DNA of 11,438 nt. Source: Dehalococcoidia bacterium. Its GTDB lineage: Bacteria > Chloroflexota > Dehalococcoidia > Dehalococcoidales > Fen-1064. Below, in pieces: positions 1-5,858 of this stretch (positions are counted from its first letter, which is position 1; each line of letters starts with the position of its first letter). The DNA lies in contig PMCB01000083.1 in assembly GCA_003153955.1 (NCBI GenBank), positions 1 to 11,438 of the forward strand. Direction: 5' to 3'. The position numbers were made by a program, and so were the translations under genes. Below the pieces are notes generated by a model that saw only the letters and a list, made by a program, of their open reading frames with translations, did no database searches and was not told the DNA's origin.

Positions 1-234
1 GTGGAAAACCCGCAGCAGGCAATGGCATTTTTGAAAAAACTGGACTGGATTAAAAATGTCACACTGGCGGATGGGTATTTGCTGGTCGATGCGCCGAAAG
101 AGGATGCGCAGCGCCTGAGCAAAATCCTGGCGGAGAATAATATTTTCGTCTCCGAGCTTTCGGTGAAAAGCTCCGACCTGGAAAGCGTATTTCTTGAATT
201 AACAGGGAGTGAAACTAATGGCAAGGCTAATTAA
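1..234 (+). CDS. ABC transporter ATP-binding protein, C-terminal fragment
   Basis: This is the last 77 codons of an ABC exporter ATPase; the frame is open at base 1, so the gene begins outside the window and the GTG at base 1 is probably an internal valine. No Walker or signature motif is visible because the nucleotide-binding core lies upstream. The visible part matches the C-terminal regulatory tail of ABC-2-type exporter ATPases: an alternating strand/helix pattern with 'GYLLVDAPKEDAQRLSKILA', then 'SDLESVFLELTG', the usual ending of this subfamily. It overlaps the following permease by 17 bases, the typical coupling of an ATPase and permease pair. The assignment rests on this ending plus the neighbour. 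Substrate cannot be told; drug, peptide or antibiotic export are all possible. Confidence 0.8.
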   Translation: MENPQQAMAFLKKLDWIKNVTLADGYLLVDAPKEDAQRLSKILAENNIFVSELSVKSSDLESVFLELTGSETNGKAN

Positions 235-1099
235 AGCGGAAATTTACAAACTGCGCAAACGCGCGATGACTTATATTCTGCTGCTGATTCTGATCGGGTT
301 TATTCTGTTGATTACATCGATATCACAGGCAGTCGCCACGTCCACCACAACTTCTACCATGGTGGTAAACGGCGTGACTACCACGCAGACCGTCAAAGAA
401 ATGGCGGCTAACGTCCTTTTTCTGAAGGATTCGATTACCACGGTAATGGGGATTTTAGGCAGTGTCGGCATGATACTGGCGGTGGTGCTGATTGCCAATG
501 CTACCGGCAGCGAATACAGCTGGAATACAATGCGGCCGTATTTACTCTGCAGTGAAAGCCGCCTGAAAATGTTCACCGCGAAACTGATTACCGCCGCGAT
601 TTTCATCGTCGCGGGCATGATTATCGGTTTGCTGACAGCTGTTGCGCTGGGAGCGTTATTCACCGCCATCCGGGGATATTCCTGGAGCCTGGGGATGAGC
701 ACGATGAGTTTTACCGGACACGAATTAGTGACTTTTGTGCGCACCATATATGTGATGCTGCCTTATATCATGCTGGCTTTTCTGTTCACGGTATTGGGGC
801 GGTCGACGGCAGCCGGCATCGGCTTCGGCATCGGAGCGAACGTTTTGGAAACCATCATCACCGGATTGCTGTCATTGGGACACGGCTGGCTGGCCAAAAT
901 CCCGAACTATTTGCTCAGCCCCAATATCCAGAAGATAAACTCGCTGGCGCAAACCTCCGGCGGGATATCAATTAATATGGGCTCAAGCAATACAACAGCA
1001 CCCAGTACCTTGCACGCGTTCATCGTGGTGGCGGTGTACTGCATCATCTTCACCGTCATCCCACTGGTGATTTTCCAGAAGAGAGATGTAACGGGGTAA
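218..1099 (+). CDS. ABC-2 family transporter permease
   Basis: This is the membrane partner of the upstream ATPase, 293 residues. I chose the ATG at 218 rather than the in-frame GTG at 209 because an AGGGAG ribosome binding site lies at 204-209, eight bases before the ATG. The N-terminus has a basic cytoplasmic stretch (ARLIKAEIYKLRKRAM), then a hydrophobic helix at about residues 18-36 and a Ser/Thr-rich extracytoplasmic loop. The motif GSEYSWNTMRPYL (about residues 97-109), followed by SRLKMFTAKL, is the cytoplasmic loop typical of ABC-2 permeases. Further hydrophobic segments lie near residues 126-150, 175-195, 197-220 and 267-287, giving about six helices. It ends with the basic tail QKRDVTG. 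It probably forms a heterotetrameric exporter with the ATPase; the substrate is unknown. Confidence 0.87.
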   Translation: MARLIKAEIYKLRKRAMTYILLLILIGFILLITSISQAVATSTTTSTMVVNGVTTTQTVKEMAANVLFLKDSITTVMGILGSVGMILAVVLIANATGSEYSWNTMRPYLLCSESRLKMFTAKLITAAIFIVAGMIIGLLTAVALGALFTAIRGYSWSLGMSTMSFTGHELVTFVRTIYVMLPYIMLAFLFTVLGRSTAAGIGFGIGANVLETIITGLLSLGHGWLAKIPNYLLSPNIQKINSLAQTSGGISINMGSSNTTAPSTLHAFIVVAVYCIIFTVIPLVIFQKRDVTG

Positions 1100-1157
1100 A
1101 AGACGAAATCCTAAATACGAATACCGAAATACTAAACAATATTTAAAATACAAATAT

Positions 1158-1199
1158 AAGGGCGGGTTTCCGAAGATTGGGAACCCGCCCTTTCTTTTT
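1158..1199 (+). terminator. Intrinsic terminator after the ABC-2 operon
   Basis: An 11-bp perfect stem (1158-1168 with 1182-1192) extends by one G-T wobble and two G-C pairs to 14 bp around the loop GAAGATT. It is followed by a T-rich run at 1191-1199. It sits about 60 bases after the permease stop, so it ends the ABC-2 transcript. The rest of 1100-1276 is an AT-rich spacer in which I see no gene. Confidence 0.88.
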
Positions 1200-1276
1200 G
1201 AGAATTGTTGTGAAAAAAATCAATGACAGTCCATGAACACGGGGTTTGACGAAAAAATGCCTGCCGTCAGCCAAAC

Positions 1277-1546
1277 TTATCTAATAAACAGCCAATAAAT
1301 CAGCCCAAGATGAAGCGCCGTGCTGACCACCAAAACAAACACAAATATTATTTTTTTTGTCTTATGCCGGAACACCGACCTTCCGAGCCAACCGCCGGGG
1401 AACCCACCCGCTAAAGCCAACACGTGCAGGACGATCTCGGGCACGCGCCAACCACCGTTCTTAGACTGAGCTTTGTCGTACCCGTACAAAAGAAAAGTAA
1501 TAACGCTTACTGCCGCCAACCATAGCCAATAGAGCTGCCAGCCCAT
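1277..1546 (-). CDS. DUF1294 family small membrane protein
   Basis: A protein of 89 residues with the DUF1294 signature in order: YGYDKAQS (21-28), RVPE (34-37), the glycine/proline hairpin AGGFPGG (46-52) and FRHKTKK (59-65). These are flanked by hydrophobic helices at about 5-20, 38-50 and 66-86. The frame is open further upstream (to 1642), but the ATG at 1546 is preferred: it has an AGGAAGG site just upstream and gives the usual family length of about 90. The biochemical function of the family is unknown. In some proteins the domain is joined to a cold-shock domain, but no such domain is present here. It lies 131 bases after tupC on the same strand and has a candidate promoter of its own, so it may be independent of the tungstate operon. 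Confidence 0.85.
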   Translation of the reverse strand: MGWQLYWLWLAAVSVITFLLYGYDKAQSKNGGWRVPEIVLHVLALAGGFPGGWLGRSVFRHKTKKIIFVFVLVVSTALHLGLIYWLFIR

Positions 1547-1612
1547 AAGGCCTTCCTGATAATTAATATCAAATTTATGAACAAAGCCGGGATAAACCGT
1601 TTCTAAAACAAG

Positions 1613-1642
1613 ATTGTAATGCATTCGATACAGGGACATCAA
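1613..1642 (-). promoter_or_regulatory. Candidate promoter for the DUF1294 gene
   Basis: On the minus strand TTGATG (1637-1642) and TACAAT (1613-1618) are separated by 18 bases. This is a moderate sigma-70 match located 67 bases before the chosen start at 1546. Seen by eye only. Confidence 0.4.
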
Positions 1643-1677
1643 CCTCAGGTGGGGAATACCGGATGATTGGGACTTTA

Positions 1678-2784
1678 CTATTTATGCTGAATTAAGTGTA
1701 TCGAGCTTGCTTTGAAGGTGACAACTACTTCGCTGCCTGCCGCCAGCCCCATCTCTTCCCAACTGCGCAGGGTAATGAGCGAAACAACCGGAAAACCGGC
1801 ATCGACAGTGACCCGCACTTGTGCACCCAAAGGAAAGGTCTTTACAACTTTGCCAATAAACCTGTTACGGGCGCTGGTTATCCCGGAGGATTGCCCCGGT
1901 AACATTAAGGTCACATCCTCATACCTCAGACAAACGATAACCCCGGTGCCTGCCGGTAAATTACTTACCGCTTCTATTTCTTTTTTATCGGTTTTAATGA
2001 GCGCTAACCCCCGATCCTGGACCATGACCGTACCCGGAAGAATATTACCGGCCTCAACAAATTCCGCAACTTCTTCATCCACCGGATAGTTGAAAACCTG
2101 CTGCGGCGTACCCAGTTGATGGAGTTTCCCATTGATTAGAACCGCGACCCGCTGCGCGATTACCAGCGCTTCATTGCGGTCATGAGTAACGATAACCGTC
2201 GTGATTTTCGTTTCCCGCAAGACACTGTCAAAATCTTCAAGCAGCGTTTGCCGTGTAGGACTGTCCAGGGCGGTAAAGGGTTCATCAAGAAAAAGCACTT
2301 CCGGTTCTAGTGCAAAAGCCCGGGCCAGGCTGACGCGTTTTGCTTCTCCCCCGGAGAGGGTACGCGGCGCCCTCTTCACCAGGGCGGAAACACCGAACCT
2401 ATCCAACCATTTAAGGGTGCGCTGTTTCGCTTCATTGTCCGCAACGTGACGCAGTTTGAGGCCCTGCATCACATTTTCGTATACGGATGCCGCAAGCAGC
2501 AGCGGTTCCTGAAAAACGGTGGCGGTCCGCCGCCGAACCTGGAGCGCCTGATATCCTGTTTTAACCGGCACATTCGAATAAGAGATTGTCCCGGTGGCAG
2601 GCGTGGTGAGTAAAGCCAGATCGAAAAGAAGCGTAGTTTTCCCGGACCCATTCGGCCCGATGACAGCCATAACTTCACCGGATTTCACTTCCAGCGATGG
2701 GATATCAAGCACTGTCCGTCCGCCGTAAACATTCGTCAAATTACTTGCACTGACATTAGTAGTTACCACCGACCGGTTCGTCAT
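1678..2784 (-). CDS. tupC: Tungstate/molybdate ABC transporter ATP-binding protein with TOBE domain (TupC-like)
   Basis: This is the cytoplasmic ATPase of the importer, 368 residues. All ABC motifs are intact: Walker A GPNGSGKT (43-50), Q-loop FQEP (near 91-94), signature LSGGE (143-147), Walker B VLFLDEP (163-169) and H-loop THD (around 201). After the nucleotide-binding domain, a C-terminal segment (about 301-366, 'SARNRFIGKVVKTFPLG') forms a TOBE oxyanion-binding domain, as in ModC and WtpC; short TupC proteins often lack it. The in-frame start at 2811 has no ribosome binding site. The ATG at 2784 has GGAG nine bases upstream and makes an ATGA stop/start overlap with tupB, so I use it. Tungstate rather than molybdate is inferred from TupA and TupB. 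Confidence 0.9.
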   Translation of the reverse strand: MTNRSVVTTNVSASNLTNVYGGRTVLDIPSLEVKSGEVMAVIGPNGSGKTTLLFDLALLTTPATGTISYSNVPVKTGYQALQVRRRTATVFQEPLLLAASVYENVMQGLKLRHVADNEAKQRTLKWLDRFGVSALVKRAPRTLSGGEAKRVSLARAFALEPEVLFLDEPFTALDSPTRQTLLEDFDSVLRETKITTVIVTHDRNEALVIAQRVAVLINGKLHQLGTPQQVFNYPVDEEVAEFVEAGNILPGTVMVQDRGLALIKTDKKEIEAVSNLPAGTGVIVCLRYEDVTLMLPGQSSGITSARNRFIGKVVKTFPLGAQVRVTVDAGFPVVSLITLRSWEEMGLAAGSEVVVTFKASSIHLIQHK

Positions 2785-3479
2785 GCGTTGCGACTCCGCT
2801 GCTGCACCCATGTCAGCAGCAGATTAACCAGGTAAACGATAATCATGAGAAGGATGCTCAAAGCAATCGCGAGCGAGAAGTTGCCCTTGCTGTCTTCACC
2901 GACGATGGCCGTGGTCATAACCCTCGTCTGGTTAGTGATATTGCCGCCCACCATCATTGACGCGCCGACTTCTGAAATTACGGCCCCAAACCCGGCCATA
3001 ATCGCAGCCAGCAGGGGTAAACGCGCCTCTCTCAAAATTAACCAGATCATCTGAGTTTGAGAAGCGCCAAGGGCCATTATTTGCAGCCGCAGCTTGGGGT
3101 CGAGCTGCTGAACGGCGGCCATAGTGAAACCGGCAACCAGCGGGAACGCAATAATGACCTGGGCAATAATCATGGCAGCGGGTGTGTACAGAATGTGTAA
3201 AATGCCGAGCGGGCCGCTGCGCCATAAAAAAATGGTAACGACGAGACCGATGACTACAGGAGGAGCGCCCATGCCGGTATTAACAAGGCTGGCAACGAAC
3301 CGTTTCCCTCGAAAATGCTTTAGACCGAGAAATGTCCCGAGAGGAATACCAAGCAACAAACTGATTAACGTAGCGCTGCCCGAAACCAGCAACGACAATG
3401 ACGCAATTTTCATTGTCTGCCTGTCCCAATGTATCAGCAGCAAAAAAGCTTGCTTCAGCCCATCAACGAGCAGTCCCAT
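2781..3479 (-). CDS. tupB: Tungstate ABC transporter permease (TupB)
   Basis: A 232-residue inner-membrane permease of the usual TupB length. Hydrophobic segments fall at about 25-53, 72-87, 98-122, 155-180 and 203-224. The cytoplasmic coupling loop (EAA-like) is 'ALGASQTQMIWLILREARLP' (137-156). The segment EVGASMMVGGNI (170-181) followed by TRVMTTAI is characteristic of the TupB branch as opposed to ModB. The start has only a weak site (GAAGG about nine bases upstream), and a 12-bp hairpin lies 16 bases before the start codon. Its stop overlaps the tupC start by four bases. It forms the channel that receives the oxyanion from TupA. Confidence 0.92.
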   Translation of the reverse strand: MGLLVDGLKQAFLLLIHWDRQTMKIASLSLLVSGSATLISLLLGIPLGTFLGLKHFRGKRFVASLVNTGMGAPPVVIGLVVTIFLWRSGPLGILHILYTPAAMIIAQVIIAFPLVAGFTMAAVQQLDPKLRLQIMALGASQTQMIWLILREARLPLLAAIMAGFGAVISEVGASMMVGGNITNQTRVMTTAIVGEDSKGNFSLAIALSILLMIIVYLVNLLLTWVQQRSRNA

Positions 3480-3494
3480 CGCACCAGCCTTCAG

Positions 3495-3538
3495 AGACTG
3501 CCCGGATATCTTTGAAACTAAGGTCCTCCAGGCAGTCT
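3495..3538 (-). other. Long hairpin between tupA and tupB
   Basis: On the minus strand AGACTGCCTGGA (3527-3538) pairs with TCCGGGCAGTCT (3495-3506): 12 pairs including one G-T wobble, around a 20-base loop. There is no T-run directly after it, so it is not a standard terminator. Its place between the binding-protein gene and the permease gene suits an mRNA-stabilising or translation-limiting element that would give more TupA than TupB; that role is inferred. Confidence 0.6.
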
Positions 3539-3585
3539 TTTGTTCATTGTATCAAAAAACGTTTTACCGTTTAAAGCCGGTTTTT

Positions 3586-5055
3586 TTACTGGCCGATAAT
3601 CTCGATCTTATTGACCGTTTTCACCCAAACAGCGGGATCGGAAGACTGAATTTGAGCAGTCATGATGACTATCTCCAGCGGCCCATTCACCCCGTCCAGA
3701 ATACTGCCGCCAACCGAATAGACGACTACCGGCAAAGGCTGATTAATCGACTTATCGGGATTCCCGCCGGTCCAAACGTTAAAGGCCCCCTGATAGACCT
3801 GGGCATAAGTATATGTTGCTACGGAACCATTGGCGCAGGTAAATTTTACGGACTGAGTGGGCATCATGCCCCCCGCTGCTTGAATCAAGCTGCTTAACGT
3901 GATACCGATATATTGCACACCCGGAGTGGTAATTCCCGTGCCCGCGGTGAAGGTTGACCCCCAACCGGTGGTAGACGGGAGCGCTTGCAATTGAGCCATG
4001 GTGTAAGTATTGGTGACACTGCCTTTGATTACGGTGAGAGCTGTTTCCGGTTTACCGGCATCGGCAAAGAAGAGAGCTTGACCGTATTGCGTGATACCGT
4101 ATTGAGCGATGACTGCCTGAGTATCCGGAGAAACCATAAAATCGGCAAATGCCTTGGCTCCGGCAGCATTCACCTTGGGAAATTTTTGGGAATTGACAGT
4201 GATAACGTGGTACACATTAAGCAAACCCGGATCGCCCTGAACCATAATGCTCAGACTCAAAGTGTTCTGGGTCGCCAGATATGTGGAACGGTCCGTGATG
4301 GTGTATCCCCCCTTGTCGGAGGCAATGCTCAATAATGTTGCCATGCCGGTACCCGCCCCGCCTTCAATATACCAGCTTGGATTAGATGCTGAACCATCCG
4401 CGACCTTGACTCCGGCCTGTTTAAAGAGAGTTTTCTCCGCCACATCTGTGCCGGAGTTGTCGCCGCGACTGTAAAAATTGACTTTGGCCGCTGCAATTTT
4501 CGCTAACGCTGCAACAGCAGAGGTCATGCCTTTGATTCCGGCCGGATCCGACGGGGGGCCAACAATAATGAAGTCGTTGTGCATGACTAAAAGCCGTTCG
4601 CCGCCATTACCCTGGGCCATAAATGTGACTTCGGCAGCAGGAGAATGCACCAACAGTACGTCGGCGTTACCGGCAGCGCCCAGTGCCATTGCCGCACCTG
4701 AGCCGTTATAGATGGGTTTCAAATCATAACCGGTTTCCTGTTCAAATAGAGGTACGAGCACATCCATTAGTCCCGAATCACGCGTGCTGGTCGTGCTGGA
4801 GAGGATGAGTTCAGGGTTCGCAGGTTTCGGAGTAGCTGTAGTGGTAGTAGTAGTTGAGGTATTAGTGCCTGTTGTGGTCGTATTTGCCGCTGTACTTGTA
4901 GTCACAGCGGACATTGTGGTAGTGGTACTTGTTACAGGGGTGGTTGTTACTGAGGTTGCAGTACCGCAAGCGACAGTAATGAGGGAAAGAGCGACTAAGC
5001 CCATAACCATTAACACATGCCACAGCATCGGTTTGCCGGAAAGCCAGTTTTTCAT
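3586..5055 (-). CDS. tupA: Tungstate-binding lipoprotein TupA fused to a sulfite-oxidase-like (molybdopterin-domain fold) C-terminal domain
   Basis: This is the extracytoplasmic solute-binding protein of the importer, 489 residues, against about 270-290 for ordinary TupA. The start at 5055 follows a perfect AAGGAG; a longer open frame begins with a TTG inside the leader terminator and was rejected. Residues 1-29 form a signal peptide ending LITVAC, with Cys30 as the likely lipidated residue. A Thr/Ser-rich linker spans about 31-75. The TupA domain (about 82-333) shows TTSTRDSGL (88-96), ADVLLVHSP (131-139), YSRGDNSGT (195-203) and TDRSTYL (254-260), all family hallmarks. From about 337 to the end a second domain follows: a KGSVTNTYTMAQLQALP opening, then GVQYIGITLSSLIQAAGG, GPLEIVI and WVKTVNKIEI. 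This order resembles the sulfite-oxidase/YedY-type molybdopterin-binding fold. I see no cysteine at the usual metal-ligand place, so catalysis is doubtful. Confidence 0.9.
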   Translation of the reverse strand: MKNWLSGKPMLWHVLMVMGLVALSLITVACGTATSVTTTPVTSTTTTMSAVTTSTAANTTTTGTNTSTTTTTTATPKPANPELILSSTTSTRDSGLMDVLVPLFEQETGYDLKPIYNGSGAAMALGAAGNADVLLVHSPAAEVTFMAQGNGGERLLVMHNDFIIVGPPSDPAGIKGMTSAVAALAKIAAAKVNFYSRGDNSGTDVAEKTLFKQAGVKVADGSASNPSWYIEGGAGTGMATLLSIASDKGGYTITDRSTYLATQNTLSLSIMVQGDPGLLNVYHVITVNSQKFPKVNAAGAKAFADFMVSPDTQAVIAQYGITQYGQALFFADAGKPETALTVIKGSVTNTYTMAQLQALPSTTGWGSTFTAGTGITTPGVQYIGITLSSLIQAAGGMMPTQSVKFTCANGSVATYTYAQVYQGAFNVWTGGNPDKSINQPLPVVVYSVGGSILDGVNGPLEIVIMTAQIQSSDPAVWVKTVNKIEIIGQ

Positions 5056-5088
5056 TTTTCTCCTTGGTATTTTATTAGATATTGACGC

Positions 5089-5120
5089 AAAAAAAAATGG
5101 GCGCCCGTCGGAGGCGCCCA
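5089..5120 (-). terminator. Intrinsic terminator in the tupA leader (attenuator)
   Basis: On the minus strand TGGGCGCC (5113-5120) pairs perfectly with GGCGCCCA (5098-5105) around a 7-base loop, followed at once by nine T residues (5089-5097). It lies 34 bases before the tupA start codon, downstream of the leader promoter and hairpins. It would therefore stop transcription before the importer genes unless disrupted. Confidence 0.88.
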
Positions 5121-5277
5121 AAAAGCAAAGCTTGTTGAGTCATCTCTCCTTTCCAAATACGGGAGGCGTTACTGTTTCCGGCAACGCCCTTTGGACTCCT
5201 TGCGGAAATCCAGCGGTTAAGATACCATGCCTTGCGGTTCCAGGTAAATTAACTCGAAGAGCTGAAATATTAATTTA
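5121..5277 (-). promoter_or_regulatory. Structured 5' leader RNA of tupABC, candidate Mo/W-cofactor (Moco/Tuco-type) or metal riboswitch
   Basis: Three consecutive hairpins are visible on the minus strand. The first (5223-5246) has outer stem UACC/GGUA and inner CC-GCAA-GG. The second (5192-5212) has stem UGGA/UCCA then UUCC-GCAA-GGAG with one bulged U. The third (5164-5189) has stem GGGCGUU/AACGCCU and a GAAA loop. Two GCAA loops and a GAAA loop suggest tertiary docking, as in folded riboswitch aptamers. A CUCC/GGAG pairing (5161-5164 area with 5146-5149) follows, then the terminator. The segment AACGCCU could alternatively pair with the GGGCG of the terminator's first arm, a plausible antiterminator switch. 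The family assignment rests on the gene served; I could not match it base by base to the Moco RNA consensus. Confidence 0.55.
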
Positions 5278-5284
5278 TAAATCT

Positions 5285-5313
5285 ACTTTATCAGGTCTGA
5301 AGGCTCAGGTCAA
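5285..5313 (-). promoter_or_regulatory. Promoter for the tupA leader and tupABC
   Basis: On the minus strand TTGACC (5308-5313) and TAAAGT (5285-5290) are spaced by exactly 17 bases. A TATAAA overlaps just downstream (about 5274-5279) as an alternative -10. Transcription would begin near 5277, right before the hairpins, so tupABC can be expressed separately from the upstream mop gene. Confidence 0.55.
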
Positions 5314-5321
5314 AAATAAGC

Positions 5322-5531
5322 CTAATCGACCCCAATCATCACATTCGAAGCTTTGATCACAGCATAAGCGGGTTTCCCCACCGCCAATCCCAGGTTCTCC
5401 GCGGACTCCTTGGTGATGACGGACACGATCTGGGCGCCGCCGGGCAATTCCAGAATAATTTCGGTATTGATGGCCCCCGGTTTGATGGTGACGACTTTAC
5501 CCTTCAAGATATTACGCGCGCTTAATTTCAT
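5322..5531 (-). CDS. mop: Molbindin (Mop-like TOBE-domain protein)
   Basis: A 69-residue protein consisting of a single Mop/TOBE domain: SARNILKGKVVTIKPGAINT at the start, ITKESAENLGLAVGK in the middle and AYAVIKASNVMIG at the end. Family members assemble into hexamers that bind molybdate or tungstate in the cytoplasm, acting as storage or buffering proteins; that role is inferred from the family. The start has a strong GAAGGGGG site seven bases upstream. It is the first gene of the minus-strand cluster and has its own promoter (5579-5607). A second promoter and an attenuator separate it from tupA, so the store and the importer may be controlled differently. The length is normal and nothing is missing. 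Confidence 0.93.
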   Translation of the reverse strand: MKLSARNILKGKVVTIKPGAINTEIILELPGGAQIVSVITKESAENLGLAVGKPAYAVIKASNVMIGVD

Positions 5532-5551
5532 GTTACAACCCCCTTCAGGTA

Positions 5552-5568
5552 TTTACCGTCGCGGTAAA
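5552..5568. repeat. Perfect 7-bp inverted repeat in the mop 5' untranslated region
   Basis: TTTACCG (5552-5558) and CGGTAAA (5562-5568) form a perfect dyad with a 3-base centre. It lies between the mop promoter and its ribosome binding site. It could be a DNA operator or a small mRNA hairpin. It does not match the ModE site as I know it. Confidence 0.55.
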
Positions 5569-5578
5569 CAACTTCTCA

Positions 5579-5607
5579 TTTATATCTTACCAAGCCGGAC
5601 ATCTCAA
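5579..5607 (-). promoter_or_regulatory. Promoter of mop
   Basis: On the minus strand TTGAGA (5602-5607) and TATAAA (5579-5584) each differ from consensus at one base and are 17 bases apart. They lie about 50 bases before the mop start codon. Confidence 0.6.
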
Positions 5608-5719
5608 AGTCATAAAATTACCACTGATAATATGGCAAAACTGTGACACTAAAAGGGGCATAGGACGGTGAGGTTCGAAACCACCTCTGTAATATGGGTG
5701 AGCGGCAACCAAACCCAAA

Positions 5720-5749
5720 TTGACAACATACGGTTAGAGCTACTATAAT
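5720..5749 (+). promoter_or_regulatory. Consensus sigma-70 promoter for the aldo/keto reductase gene
   Basis: TTGACA (5720-5725) and TATAAT (5744-5749) both match consensus perfectly, with an 18-base spacer. Transcription would start near 5756, about 100 bases before the reductase start at 5859. The rest of the 327-base divergent region (5532-5858) holds the mop promoter on the other strand and a small GGCCG/CGGCC hairpin near 5780-5796; I see no further gene in it. Confidence 0.8.
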
Positions 5750-5858
5750 CGAAACAATAAATGCCCCAAAGATAATTAGGCCGGAACACGGCCGGTTTGA
5801 TACACAATTCGATTCAACTAATATTTTCGAAAGCACGATGTAAGAAGGAGATTATGCG

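Noticed and set aside
1241..1269. TGACG...CGTCA inverted repeat after the DUF1294 gene as a terminator.
   Set aside because: Five-pair stem with a large loop that contains the T-run; not the shape of an intrinsic terminator.
2785..2811. Upstream in-frame start for TupC giving nine extra residues.
   Set aside because: No ribosome binding site before 2811, whereas 2784 has GGAG and a 4-base ATGA overlap with tupB.
3557..3572. AAACG/CGTTT stem followed by T residues after tupA on the minus strand.
   Set aside because: Only five mostly A-T pairs; it would end the operon before tupB and tupC, and the gene order argues for one transcript.
5223..5246. Minus-strand TGGAACCGC in the tupA leader resembles the T-box core of tRNA-sensing leaders.
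   Set aside because: It lies at the 5' end rather than just before the terminator, there is no specifier stem, and the downstream genes are not amino-acid genes.
4784..5356. Plus-strand open frame rich in valine.
   Set aside because: It is the complement of the Thr-rich linker of TupA plus the leader; the protein is low complexity and has no ribosome binding site.
5670..5687. GAGGTTCGAAACCACCTC looks like a tRNA T-arm.
   Set aside because: No acceptor, D or anticodon arms can be built around it; the stem is only four pairs with a long loop.
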